Counted from the stretch's first letter, positions 1 to 7,747 are shown. The stretch: 64,000 bases of DNA from JAKAGZ01 sp035266865 (GCA_035266865.1 DATFMR010000028.1:31713-95712), one strand, 5' to 3'. A program made the numbers and translations. The notes: a model not told the origin generated them from the letters alone.

Positions 1-716
1 ATTCTACAAGGGAAATTATAAGTAATACTAAGTTTGAATTAGCTGAAAATAAGATTTACACCATTCTCGGGAAGAACGGTAGCGGGAAATCAACACTAAT
101 CAAATCTATTACAAGACTTCTTAATGAAAATAATTATAAAATCTCTGGCTCGGTAATTTTTAATGGAAAAAATATTTATGATTGCCCACAAAATGAACTT
201 TTGAAATTTCGAAAAGAAAAAATTAAATATGTCTTTCAGGATGCAGTGAATAGCTTTGATCACCTGAAAACCTTAAAATACTATTTCAAATTGCTTGCAA
301 AGAATAGCGATGAAACTGATGAATTACTGAAATACTTTCTGCTTCCAAATTCCGATAATCTTTTCAAAATGTATCCTTACGAAATTAGCGGCGGAATGTC
401 ACAAAGAGTTAGCTTTGTTCTTGCACTTCTTAGTCATCCGGAAATAATAATTCTGGATGAACCTACTTCGGGAATTGATTCGGCGATTGCGAATTTATTT
501 TTATTGAAACTGAAAGAGTTTGTTAAAAAGAATAAAAATTCATCTTTACTGGTAACACAGGATATATCTTTTGCTGAAAAAATCTCAGACCGCATTGCAT
601 ATCTTTCCAATGGCAAACTCTCAGATTTTAGATCAGTAGATGATTTTTTAAATGATCCGGGGAATCCTTTACTAGAAAAATTTTTGTTAGCAAATAATAA
701 GATCGAATATGAATAA
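1..716 (+). CDS. Peptide-type ABC transporter ATP-binding protein (DppD/OppD-like), 5' end outside window
   Basis: ATPase subunit of an ABC importer of the dipeptide/oligopeptide/nickel type; it would energise uptake on the cytoplasmic face of the inner membrane. The open frame is already running at the left edge (codons in phase from base 3), so the first part of the gene is missing. A Walker A motif GKNGSGKST lies at about bases 69-95, upstream of the first in-frame ATG at 201, so that ATG is internal and not the start. The signature motif SGGMSQR and Walker B IIILDEPTSGID follow in normal order. The gene overlaps the next ATPase gene by 8 bases, the usual arrangement of paired DppD/DppF genes whose products form a heterodimer. 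The substrate cannot be told because the permease and binding-protein genes are not in the window. Confidence 0.85.
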   Translation, partial: STREIISNTKFELAENKIYTILGKNGSGKSTLIKSITRLLNENNYKISGSVIFNGKNIYDCPQNELLKFRKEKIKYVFQDAVNSFDHLKTLKYYFKLLAKNSDETDELLKYFLLPNSDNLFKMYPYEISGGMSQRVSFVLALLSHPEIIILDEPTSGIDSAIANLFLLKLKEFVKKNKNSSLLVTQDISFAEKISDRIAYLSNGKLSDFRSVDDFLNDPGNPLLEKFLLANNKIEYE

Positions 717-1503
717 TATTCTTGAAATAAATAATTTGAATTACTCAGTTAAGTCACACAGGCTACTTGGCTCCGAGAGTGATAAAATTATATTAAGAGA
801 CGTATCACTTTCAGTTAATGAGAGAGACATAATTGGCATAACTGGAGAATCAGGATCAGGGAAAACCACACTTGCTAAACTCATTGCCGGAGTAAATGTT
901 CCTACAAGTGGTAAAGTTTATTTGAAGTTTTCAGAGAATTGGAAAAACTTTAGAACTAATCCAGTTCAGATCCTTTTTCAAAACAACAACGAAATATTAA
1001 ACCCTTATAGGAAAGTTGAGGATATAGTCAAAGAGTCTTTTTTAATCCGGAATAACAAAAAAGATAATGTTGAAATCGAATTAGAAAAGATTTTTAGTTC
1101 TATTGGATTGGACAATAGAATAATAAAAAGGAAAGGATTTGAACTTAGCGGTGGTGAACAGCAGAGAGCCGCACTTGCAAGAATTCTTGCGGCCCGACCC
1201 GAATTGCTAATACTTGACGAACCTTTTTCTGCACAAGATGTGGAATCGCAGTTAAATCTTTTAAATCTATTAAAGAAAATAAACAAAGAATTCGGACTGA
1301 CGATGATCTGTGTTGCACACAACTTGAAAATACTGAGAAAACTTGCAGACAGAATTTTTGTAATGTACAACGGTGAAATAGTCGAAAGCGGAAAAACCAA
1401 AGAAATATTTGAAACTCCAAAAAATGACTACACAAAATTCCTTTTAAGATGTGAAAATTACGACCTGAAATATGAAGAATTGAAATTCTCGCAAAGTAAT
1501 TAA
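709..1503 (+). CDS. Peptide-type ABC transporter ATP-binding protein (DppF/OppF-like)
   Basis: Second ATPase of the same importer, 264 residues. Walker A GESGSGKTT is at residues 46-54, the signature LSGGEQQR at 146-153, Walker B LLILDEP at 166-172, and a switch histidine in CVAHNL near 203. It ends in a short extension after EIFETPKNDYTKFLL, the place where the oligopeptide-specific C-terminal segment begins in DppD/DppF/OppF proteins, but here that segment is brief. The ATG lies inside the end of the upstream gene (8-base overlap), indicating translational coupling. No strong Shine-Dalgarno sequence is visible, consistent with coupled reinitiation. The ABC class is certain; assignment to peptide rather than another small solute is by resemblance. 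Confidence 0.87.
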   Translation: MNNILEINNLNYSVKSHRLLGSESDKIILRDVSLSVNERDIIGITGESGSGKTTLAKLIAGVNVPTSGKVYLKFSENWKNFRTNPVQILFQNNNEILNPYRKVEDIVKESFLIRNNKKDNVEIELEKIFSSIGLDNRIIKRKGFELSGGEQQRAALARILAARPELLILDEPFSAQDVESQLNLLNLLKKINKEFGLTMICVAHNLKILRKLADRIFVMYNGEIVESGKTKEIFETPKNDYTKFLLRCENYDLKYEELKFSQSN

Positions 1504-1511
1504 TCATTTAT

Positions 1512-1979
1512 ATGTCCAAGACCAACGCGATCAGAATCATTGAAGCTAATAAAATTCCACACACAACCTACAATTACGAAATAAGTGAAGAAGATCTTAG
1601 CGGAATTACGGTAGCAAATAAAATCGGTGCAGATCCTGATTCCGTATTTAAAACCCTTGTTGCAACTGGAGATAATACAGGAACGTGTGTATTTTGTATT
1701 CCTGTAACTGCCGAATTAAATCTGAAAAAGGCTGCAAGTGAAAGCGGAAATAAAAAAATCGAAATGCTGAAAGTTAAAGACCTTCAGTCTGTAACAGGTT
1801 ATATACGAGGTGGCTGTTCTCCAATAGGAATGAAAAAGAATTTCCCGACTTTTATTGATGAAACAGCTCAGATATTTGAAAAGATCTATATTAGTGCCGG
1901 GGTTCGGGGAACGCAGGTTTGCTTAGCGCCGGAAGATTTAAGAAAAGGCGTAAATGCGGCGTTTGCAGATTTGATATAA
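1512..1979 (+). CDS. ybaK: Cys-tRNA(Pro)/Cys-tRNA(Cys) deacylase YbaK
   Basis: Predicted trans-editing enzyme that hydrolyses Cys-tRNA(Pro) formed by mischarging ProRS. It is 155 residues, the usual YbaK/EbsC length. Family hallmarks are the N-terminal AIRIIEANKIPHTTYNY block, the DPDSVFKTLV segment with the conserved lysine needed for activity in this family, and the glycine-rich GYIRGGCSPIGMKK motif followed by a late GVRGTQVCLAPEDL segment. It starts 8 bases after the ABC ATPase gene in the same direction and may be read through from it, although the functions are unrelated. The ATG at 1512 lacks a clear Shine-Dalgarno site. It is followed by a 124-base gap leading to a separate small gene. 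Confidence 0.88.
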   Translation: MSKTNAIRIIEANKIPHTTYNYEISEEDLSGITVANKIGADPDSVFKTLVATGDNTGTCVFCIPVTAELNLKKAASESGNKKIEMLKVKDLQSVTGYIRGGCSPIGMKKNFPTFIDETAQIFEKIYISAGVRGTQVCLAPEDLRKGVNAAFADLI

Positions 1980-2045
1980 AAATGATTCAGTTGTATGGGC
2001 GGGTCTGAGAACAGCCCTTACAGAACATATGTCTTATAATCTCCT

Positions 2046-2075
2046 TTTATTTATATCTATTCTTTCATATATTTG
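2046..2075 (+). promoter_or_regulatory. Candidate Bacteroidota-type promoter for the small basic protein gene
   Basis: An exact -7 box of the TAnnTTTG type (TATATTTG, 2068-2075) lies 29 bases upstream of the ATG at 2104. The -33 position holds a run of T rather than TTG, so the upstream element is weak. A transcript starting near 2082 would carry the AGGAG site at 2090-2094. Called by eye. Confidence 0.4.
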
Positions 2076-2103
2076 GAGCCAAAATTGACAGGAGTTATTT
2101 AAA

Positions 2104-2268
2104 ATGGCTAAACAACAATCGTTTGCTGATAAGTCAAAAACAAAGACGAAAGCTGCCGGAGTTAGCGTAAAATTGATTAAAAGCGTTAAAACTGCCAAAG
2201 GCACATATAAATTCAACGTAAAATTTGTTAAAATAGACGACATTAGTAAAGTAACTGATATTAAATAA
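2104..2268 (+). CDS. Small basic protein, DUF4295-like (possible ribosomal protein bL38)
   Basis: A 54-residue, lysine-rich open frame starting MAKQQSFADKSKTKTKAAG. It is supported as a gene by an AGGAG Shine-Dalgarno site 9 bases before the ATG, an upstream TAnnTTTG promoter box and a strong hairpin terminator 32 bases after the stop. The middle reads KLIKSVKTAKGTYKF. This matches the pattern IK-x-VK-x2-K-x-G-x-Y-x-F that I recall for DUF4295, a roughly 50-residue Bacteroidota family that also starts MAK and has been described as large-subunit ribosomal protein bL38 in Flavobacterium johnsoniae. The similarity is from memory and over few residues, so the family call is tentative; that it is a real gene is much more likely. 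It stands as its own transcription unit and is short enough to be missed by gene finders. Confidence 0.7.
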   Translation: MAKQQSFADKSKTKTKAAGVSVKLIKSVKTAKGTYKFNVKFVKIDDISKVTDIK

Positions 2269-2300
2269 GTTACAGAGATTCAGCGTTTCCGGAAAAAATT

Positions 2301-2325
2301 AAGCGGTACTTCACCGCTTTTTTTT
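2301..2325 (+). terminator. Rho-independent terminator after the small basic protein gene
   Basis: Perfect 7-bp stem AAGCGGT / ACCGCTT with a 5-base loop, running straight into eight T residues. It closes the single-gene unit ending at 2268. Confidence 0.88.
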
Positions 2326-2440
2326 ATTTTAAATTCTGTCAAAACAATTCAAAAACCTGCTTTTTAGAATATACCAATTTTTGTTTCTTGATTAATAACT
2401 CAAATTTTTTATATTCTCTTTTACTGCTTGTGCTCAATTC

Positions 2441-2466
2441 GAAAGTCAGTGGGTGACTTTCATTTT
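2441..2466. repeat. Perfect inverted repeat in the leader region of the KamA-like gene
   Basis: GAAAGTCA and TGACTTTC form a perfect 8-bp stem around a GTGGG loop, followed by ATTTTT. It lies about 95 bases before the KamA-family start and more than 110 bases after the terminator at 2301. It could be a second terminator, an operator or a leader hairpin; nothing in the sequence decides between these. Confidence 0.5.
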
Positions 2467-2558
2467 TAAGGTTTGTTTTTCAAACTCGCTTACACTAGAT
2501 CACTTTTTCTAAAATTACAGCAGTTAAAGTTTTATAAAATAAATAGAGGATGTTAAGC

Positions 2559-3956
2559 ATGATTACCCCCAAAAAGATGAAATTTTACGGGTTGCGGGAT
2601 ATAGACAACATCCCTCAATTGCAGGATCTTACCGAAGAGCAAAGGTTCTCAATTGAAGTTGTCTCAAATATTCTACCATTCCGTGCAAATAATTATGTTG
2701 TTGAAGAATTGATCGACTGGACAAATATTCCTGACGATCCGATTTTTCAATTAACATTTATGCAGAAAGAAATGCTGACGGATGATCAGTTTGACAGGAT
2801 GGCAGACCTTTTAAGAAATGGTGCATCAGCTGCAGAAGTTAAAGAACTTTCAAATGATATTCGCCTTGAATTAAATCCGCATCCGGCAGGACAAATGACC
2901 GCAAATGTACCTTCATTTGAAGGCATTCCCGTAGAAGGAGTTCAACATAAATACAGGGAAACTACACTGATTTTTCCATCGAGCGGACAAACATGCCACG
3001 CCTACTGTACATTCTGTTTTAGGTGGGCACAGTTTGTTGGAATGAACGATCTGAAATTTGCAACCGATGAATCAAATAGATTCCAGGATTATTTGAAAAA
3101 ACATAAAGAGATTTCAGACATTCTCTTAACCGGCGGCGACCCGATGATTATGAATCTGAAAAATTTAAAAATTTATCTTGAGCCGCTTCTGGAACCTGAA
3201 TTTGATCATATAAAATCTATAAGAATAGGAACCAAATCAGTCGCTTATTGGCCTTACAAATATGTAACCGATAAAGAAGCTGAGGGTGTTCTTCAGTTAT
3301 TTGAAAAATTAGTTAAAGCAGGAAAACATCTTGCAATAATGGGTCACTACAATCACTGGAAAGAATTATCAACCGAAGTTTCCCAGGAAGCTATAAGAAG
3401 AATCAGGAACACTGGCGCACAGATAAGAACACAATCACCATTGATAAAACATATTAATGATGATCCTGATGTCTGGGCAAAAATGTGGAAAGACCAGGTT
3501 AACCTTGGCTGCATTCCTTATTATTTCTTTGTTGAAAGAAATACAGGTGCAAAAAATTATTTTGAAGTTCCACTTGCAAAAGCATATGAAATTTACAGGA
3601 ACGCGTATATGAAGGTTTCCGGTTTAAGCAGAACAGTAAGAGGACCTTCTATGTCGGCTCTACCGGGGAAAGTTGCAATTGAAGGAATTGCAGATATTCA
3701 TGGAGAAAAAGTTTTTGTGCTTACACTTCTCCAGGCAAGAAATCCTGAATGGAACAAGAGACCGTTCTTTGCTAAGTTTGACCCGAAAGCAACCTGGTAT
3801 GATCAGCTTCGCCCTGCATTCGGTGAGAACAGGTTCTTTTATCAGGATGAACTGAACCGAATACTCGCAAGTCAGAACGGACAGATCTTTTTCGAAAATG
3901 ACGTTGAAGATGAAGTTGGATACGAGATAGAAGAAGATTCTGAAATGGTTGCGTAA
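2559..3956 (+). CDS. KamA-family radical SAM/PLP aminomutase-like protein, substrate uncertain
   Basis: Radical S-adenosylmethionine enzyme of the lysine 2,3-aminomutase family, about 465 residues. The cluster motif CHAYCTFC gives C146, C150 and C153, followed by the LLTGGDPMIM segment; the PLP-binding lysine is K371 in SALPGKV. In classical KamA, two aspartates hold the lysine side chain, and the second sits seven residues before the PLP lysine. Here that place is occupied by S364, and the other site reads VER (E326), so lysine is unlikely to be the substrate. The acidic C-terminal tail is rich in Glu/Asp. I prefer the ATG at 2559 over the one at 2550 because AGAGGA (2545-2550) is then 9 bases upstream. 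It is monocistronic, ending at a bidirectional terminator. Databases would probably name it lysine 2,3-aminomutase; the family is sure, the reaction is not. Confidence 0.85.
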   Translation: MITPKKMKFYGLRDIDNIPQLQDLTEEQRFSIEVVSNILPFRANNYVVEELIDWTNIPDDPIFQLTFMQKEMLTDDQFDRMADLLRNGASAAEVKELSNDIRLELNPHPAGQMTANVPSFEGIPVEGVQHKYRETTLIFPSSGQTCHAYCTFCFRWAQFVGMNDLKFATDESNRFQDYLKKHKEISDILLTGGDPMIMNLKNLKIYLEPLLEPEFDHIKSIRIGTKSVAYWPYKYVTDKEAEGVLQLFEKLVKAGKHLAIMGHYNHWKELSTEVSQEAIRRIRNTGAQIRTQSPLIKHINDDPDVWAKMWKDQVNLGCIPYYFFVERNTGAKNYFEVPLAKAYEIYRNAYMKVSGLSRTVRGPSMSALPGKVAIEGIADIHGEKVFVLTLLQARNPEWNKRPFFAKFDPKATWYDQLRPAFGENRFFYQDELNRILASQNGQIFFENDVEDEVGYEIEEDSEMVA

Positions 3957-3971
3957 ATTTTATGCCTTGTA

Positions 3972-4002
3972 AATGATGCTCATCTTAAAGATGAGCATCA
4001 TT
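3972..4002. terminator. Bidirectional terminator hairpin between convergent genes
   Basis: Perfect 14-bp stem (AATGATGCTCATCT and its complement) with a TAA loop. It sits in the 55-base gap between the KamA-like gene and the convergent lipoprotein gene. T runs are short on both sides. Confidence 0.75.
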
Positions 4003-4011
4003 CAAATTAAA

Positions 4012-5049
4012 TCAAACTACATACTTCCCGTGTACCAAATAAGTTTTATTTCCGTCATTTGCTACTAAAAACATTTCGTTTCCATCAGTCCATATGTCAT
4101 CAAACCTTCTATAGAATCCTTCCTTTATTACTAATTCATTCCACACTACACCGTTGTAATAATTAATGGTACCATCATCATAAGATCCTGATGCAAATAA
4201 ATAATCAGATGCGGTACCACCGAGTGAGGTAGTAAGTTTTTCATTTATTTTTATAGTCTCATTCCCACCCATTTTATATAGATATGGATAATAACTGTAA
4301 ATCTCATTTCCAATTGTCTCCAGATGTACTCCAAATGTCCATGTGTTTGCACTTGAATAAACTGAATCTATCATTGACCATTGAGAACCATTATATTTAT
4401 ATAAATATTCAAATGGTTGGGGAGAACCAGGTTTAAAACCTGTCAAATAAACATCTTTAGAATTACTCCCACTAATGGTTTGAATACTAACTCCCTGTGA
4501 GGGCAGAATAAAAGGAAATTGATTCCAGTTTGAACCATTAAAATGCAATAATAATGTATCACCTCCTGTCCAAACATCTTTAGGAGAACTTCCCCACATA
4601 CATTTTAGTAATGTTCCGTTAAAAGTTGAATAATTCTGCCATTTAGTTCCATCAAAATGTAAAAGATAGCTTTTATAAATTGTAGTATCTGTACCTGACA
4701 AAGCTATTGCCCATACATTATTGAACGAAAATCCAAAAACACTAGCTATATAATCTGATTTAACTGGTAGAGCTGCTTGCTGCCAACCCAGTCCATTATA
4801 ATGCCATATTGGAGATTTCGTGTCATCATAATTAATAAGGCCATATGCATATACATCATTATTTGAATTCGCCCAAAATTTTTCTAAGTGAATTAAATAA
4901 TTGTCTTTTAATGTATCAATAGTCCAGTTGTAGGTAAGTGGATCTTTCATAGAAATTGGACCTGTCGGGCTAGTGCATTGTGCTATTAATAAAAGGAAGA
5001 CAAACAACCCTGCAAATAAAATTACTTTCCTTTTGTTAAATATTTTCAT
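4012..5049 (-). CDS. Predicted beta-propeller lipoprotein of unknown function
   Basis: Exported lipoprotein of about 345 residues. From the ATG at 5049 it reads MKIFNKRKVILFAGLFVFLLLIAQC, a short basic N-terminus, a hydrophobic stretch and a lipobox with Cys. A longer version from the ATG at 5100 would place 17 extra residues before the signal and is less likely. The mature part contains at least four spaced repeats of the form [WF]-x-[GN]-S-x3-DV[YW]-x-x-G followed by a [HY]-[YF]-[ND]-G-x2-W strand, which suggests a beta-propeller. The family is common in secreted proteins of environmental bacteria and has no known enzymatic role. It is monocistronic on the minus strand, ending at the bidirectional hairpin. 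No specific function can be given. Confidence 0.75.
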   Translation of the reverse strand: MKIFNKRKVILFAGLFVFLLLIAQCTSPTGPISMKDPLTYNWTIDTLKDNYLIHLEKFWANSNNDVYAYGLINYDDTKSPIWHYNGLGWQQAALPVKSDYIASVFGFSFNNVWAIALSGTDTTIYKSYLLHFDGTKWQNYSTFNGTLLKCMWGSSPKDVWTGGDTLLLHFNGSNWNQFPFILPSQGVSIQTISGSNSKDVYLTGFKPGSPQPFEYLYKYNGSQWSMIDSVYSSANTWTFGVHLETIGNEIYSYYPYLYKMGGNETIKINEKLTTSLGGTASDYLFASGSYDDGTINYYNGVVWNELVIKEGFYRRFDDIWTDGNEMFLVANDGNKTYLVHGKYVV

Positions 5050-5227
5050 TTTATAAGTATTTCCCCATTTATGTAAAAATCTTCTAAATAACATATGCAT
5101 GATTTTTTAAAAATCAATGACCATTTATTTAAAGGTAGGTTTAAGTTATTTAACGGTAAAACAAGAAATAATTTTGACGAAATTGTGCTTTAAATCACAT
5201 TAAATATGAGCAAAAGAAAACGAAGGA

Positions 5228-5737
5228 TTAAAACAATTCCAGGCTCAAACTCCCCTCAAGTTCCAGAAGTTGTTCTTTAATTTTTATTCCGCAGGAATAT
5301 CCCCCTAATTTTCCACTGCTTTCAATTACGCGGTGGCAGGGAATTACAATTGGGACAGGGTTTGCGCCATTTGCTCTTCCAATAGCTCTTACAGCTTTTA
5401 CATCCCCTATTCTCTTCCCTATCGTCTTATAAGAAACAGTTTTACCGAAGGGAATTTTAGAGAGTTCGTTCCAAACTTTTAGCTGGAAAGCGGTTCCTTT
5501 TATGTCGAGCAGGACATCAAACTTTTTTCTTTTAAGATTGAAATATTCTTTCAGTTCGGCAAAAACATTGAACATATAAGGATCATCCGGATGGAGTCTT
5601 GTCATTCCTTTTGTGTTTATTGTTGTAGATTTTTTATTGATATAAATATGCCTGATGCCTTTGCGGCTTGAAAAGACATCGAATTTAATTCCGGCTATTT
5701 TATCCGATGAGAAATATATGTTCTCTGCATATTCCAT
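5228..5737 (-). CDS. ogt: Methylated-DNA--[protein]-cysteine S-methyltransferase
   Basis: Suicide DNA-repair protein that transfers the alkyl group from O6-alkylguanine (and O4-alkylthymine) to its own cysteine. It is 169 residues, typical of the single-domain Ogt/MGMT type. The acceptor is C134 in the invariant PCHRV motif; upstream lie the FQLKVWNELSKIPFGKTVSY block and the helix-turn-helix RAIGRANGANP with the arginine finger. After the acceptor comes GKLGGYSCGIKIKEQLLELEG, the normal end of the fold. No Ada-type N-terminal domain is present, so it is not the self-regulated version. It stands alone on the minus strand, downstream of a palindromic repeat element. Confidence 0.93.
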   Translation of the reverse strand: MEYAENIYFSSDKIAGIKFDVFSSRKGIRHIYINKKSTTINTKGMTRLHPDDPYMFNVFAELKEYFNLKRKKFDVLLDIKGTAFQLKVWNELSKIPFGKTVSYKTIGKRIGDVKAVRAIGRANGANPVPIVIPCHRVIESSGKLGGYSCGIKIKEQLLELEGSLSLELF

Positions 5738-5828
5738 TTATGAAACCCCAGAGATTTTGTTGAATAGTAATTTACGAAAAGCAATGAAAAAGGGGAAGAG
5801 AATTTTATTTGAAGTTAATTTCACATTA

Positions 5829-5947
5829 TGTCATTTTGAACCCTGAGTTTCCCGAAGGGTGAGAAATCTTTTTTAGATTATAACAGAAGATTTCTCTCCC
5901 GGCTTCCCTTCGATAAACTCAGGGAACAGCCGGGAATCAAAATAACA
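5829..5947. repeat. Palindromic intergenic repeat with inverted termini (copy 1)
   Basis: About 119 bases bounded by TGTCATTTTGA and TCAAAATAACA, with inner arms GAGAAATCTT and AAGATTTCTC. The right half holds a nested CCCGGCT / AGCCGGG hairpin. The core CCCTGAGTTT..CGAAGGG appears once in each orientation. It shares its termini and inner arms with the element at 60554-60642. There is no coding capacity, so it is a MITE- or REP-like element. It fills most of the gap between the ogt and nfu genes. Confidence 0.75.
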
Positions 5948-5957
5948 AAAGAATTAA

Positions 5958-6500
5958 TTAAGCACTTACAACTTCAATAGCAGGATTTATATCTCTTTTC
6001 AATAATCCTTCAATCGCCATTAAGGTTCCACTTATTGCGGTCGGGCAGGTTCCGCAGGCGCCCTGGTATTTAATTTTAACTTTAAGTCCTTCAACACCAA
6101 GAACTTCCAGCCCACCACCGTCACCAGCCAGTGCTGGTCTTACACGCAGATCAAGAATTTCATTAATCTTTGTCATTAATTCATCGGTATTTTCATCAAG
6201 AGGCTTTACGTCTTTTTCTTCGGGAATTAAATTTTTATCAAATGTTTTCAAAAAATTAATAAACGGTTTCTGAATTTGTCCCCAGTTCGCATCTTTATTT
6301 TTTTCAATCGTAACAAATTTATCCATATAAAAAACTGAAGCAACGCCATCTATCTCAAATATTCCTTTTGCCAGCGGATCGGATTCTGCATCTTCTTTAT
6401 TTGAAAACTGCCTGGTTTCTACTTTTAATAATTTTTCATTCAAAATAAATTTTAACGCCTGGGGATTTGGCGTCAAATCAACATCTTCTACCATTAACAT
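5958..6500 (-). CDS. Nfu/NifU-like Fe-S cluster carrier protein
   Basis: Predicted iron-sulfur cluster scaffold or carrier, 180 residues. The N-terminal part (about 8-95) fits the Nfu_N domain, with the PNPQALKFIL opening and the GIFEIDGVASVFY segment. The C-terminal part (about 105-178) is the NifU-type domain with the cluster-binding C149-x2-C152 in ACGTCP and the preceding RPALAGDGGGLEV block. The same two-domain order is seen in mitochondrial NFU1-type proteins. The ATG at 6500 is preceded by AAAGGAG with 8 bases of spacing. It is a monocistronic unit. It would deliver clusters to the radical SAM and other Fe-S enzymes, an inference from the family role and not from linkage. Confidence 0.9.
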   Translation of the reverse strand: MLMVEDVDLTPNPQALKFILNEKLLKVETRQFSNKEDAESDPLAKGIFEIDGVASVFYMDKFVTIEKNKDANWGQIQKPFINFLKTFDKNLIPEEKDVKPLDENTDELMTKINEILDLRVRPALAGDGGGLEVLGVEGLKVKIKYQGACGTCPTAISGTLMAIEGLLKRDINPAIEVVSA

Positions 6501-6709
6501 TAATCGTACTCCTTTAATAATTCTGAATGTTAAAGATAGTTTGAAATCGGTTTTTGTTCAAGTCAATAAATTTCTCCAACTATGGATTTTATTTTTAATA
6601 CAATTCCTTAGTAATAACTTAGTGGAGCTATTAGTCCTTCGAGGTTCCTAACTTAGTCACCAAGCACACAAAGGAGCACTAAGAAACGGCATAACCCCAA
6701 AATTATAAA

Positions 6710-6740
6710 TTGAATTGGGTTTCAAATGAATATATATTTT
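6710..6740 (+). promoter_or_regulatory. Candidate promoter for the asparaginase gene
   Basis: TTGAAT (6710-6715) and TATATT (6733-6738) are separated by 17 bases; the downstream box extends to TATATTTT, close to TAnnTTTG. Transcription would start about 20 bases before the ATG at 6767. Called by eye. Confidence 0.4.
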
Positions 6741-6766
6741 AGTCCAAAATTATTCAGGCTATTTAA

Positions 6767-7747
6767 ATGACAGACAACAAAATATTAATTGTATTTACCG
6801 GCGGTACATTTTCAATGTCAATTGATGAAAACACCGGTGGCGCGGTACCGAAATATTCCGGTGAGGAATTACTTGAAAAAATTCCAGAAGCAAAGGAACT
6901 TGCAAATATTACGTGTTACGATTTCGGAAAATACCCTGGTCCGCATATGACTCCGGAGTTAATGTTAAAACTTTCCAATAAAATAAGAGAATTATTAAAG
7001 GAAGATAATTACACAGGGGTTATTGTAACCCACGGAACGGACACCCTGGAAGAGACCGCGTATTTTTTAGATCTCACTATAAAGACTGAAATTCCTATCG
7101 TGGTAATCGGCTCAATGAAAAACAGTTCTGAACCTGATTGGGACGGACCAAGAAACCTGCTTGATGCGATTAATATTTGCCTGAGTAAAAATTGTAAAAA
7201 TCTCGGCGTGCTTGTATGCTTAAACGGAGATATTAATGCAGCAAGCGAAGTAACAAAAACGTACACCGACGAAGTTGACACTTTCAGCAGTCTTGATTTT
7301 GGCGCACTTGGATTTATTCAAAACGGAAAAATTATTATAAACCGCCTTCCAACAAAATTGGAAACAATTGAAACTGACAAAATAAATTCCAACATCGATA
7401 TGCTAACTGTTTATGCAGGAATGGATGAAAAGTTCTTCAAATTTTCAGCCGACAGCGGTGTTGAAGGAATTGTTGTAGAAGCTCTTGGTGTCGGAAACGT
7501 TCCCCCGGCTGCTTATGAAGGAATAAAATACGCAGTTGAAAAAGATATTCCGGTTGTTCTTGTTTCAAGATGTCCCGCCGGGGAAACGCTTGATATTTAC
7601 AGCTACCCAGGCGCAGGTAAATGGCTGCACAGCATAGGAGTAATTTTTGCTGAATACCTGAACGGGCAAAAAGCGAGAATTAAATTAATGCTGGCTCTTG
7701 GAAAGACAAAAGATAAAAAAGAATTGAAAAAACTTTTTGAAGATTGA
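6767..7747 (+). CDS. ansA: L-asparaginase, cytoplasmic type
   Basis: Hydrolyses L-asparagine to aspartate and ammonia. It has 326 residues, in the family range, with no signal peptide, so a cytoplasmic enzyme is expected. The nucleophile motif TGGT covers residues 11-14, with T14 expected to be catalytic, and the second motif THGTDTLEET starts at T88 and supplies T91 and D92. GSMKNSSEPDWDGPRNL and a C-terminal asparaginase domain with GVGNVPP and SRCPAGETLDIY complete the fold. The residue after TGGT is Phe where Ile is common. It is a single gene with a likely promoter immediately upstream, convergent with murI. Confidence 0.9.
   Translation: MTDNKILIVFTGGTFSMSIDENTGGAVPKYSGEELLEKIPEAKELANITCYDFGKYPGPHMTPELMLKLSNKIRELLKEDNYTGVIVTHGTDTLEETAYFLDLTIKTEIPIVVIGSMKNSSEPDWDGPRNLLDAINICLSKNCKNLGVLVCLNGDINAASEVTKTYTDEVDTFSSLDFGALGFIQNGKIIINRLPTKLETIETDKINSNIDMLTVYAGMDEKFFKFSADSGVEGIVVEALGVGNVPPAAYEGIKYAVEKDIPVVLVSRCPAGETLDIYSYPGAGKWLHSIGVIFAEYLNGQKARIKLMLALGKTKDKKELKKLFED

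Noticed and set aside
2034..2243. Minus-strand open frame of 69 codons opposite the small basic gene
   Set aside because: It has no ribosome site and is antisense to a better supported gene that has its own promoter box, SD site and terminator.
6640..6690. CTTAGTCACC..AGCACTAAG sequence before ansA as a structured RNA
   Set aside because: Only a 6-bp terminal inverted match with a long unpaired middle; it may be an intergenic repeat relic but there is no second copy in this window.
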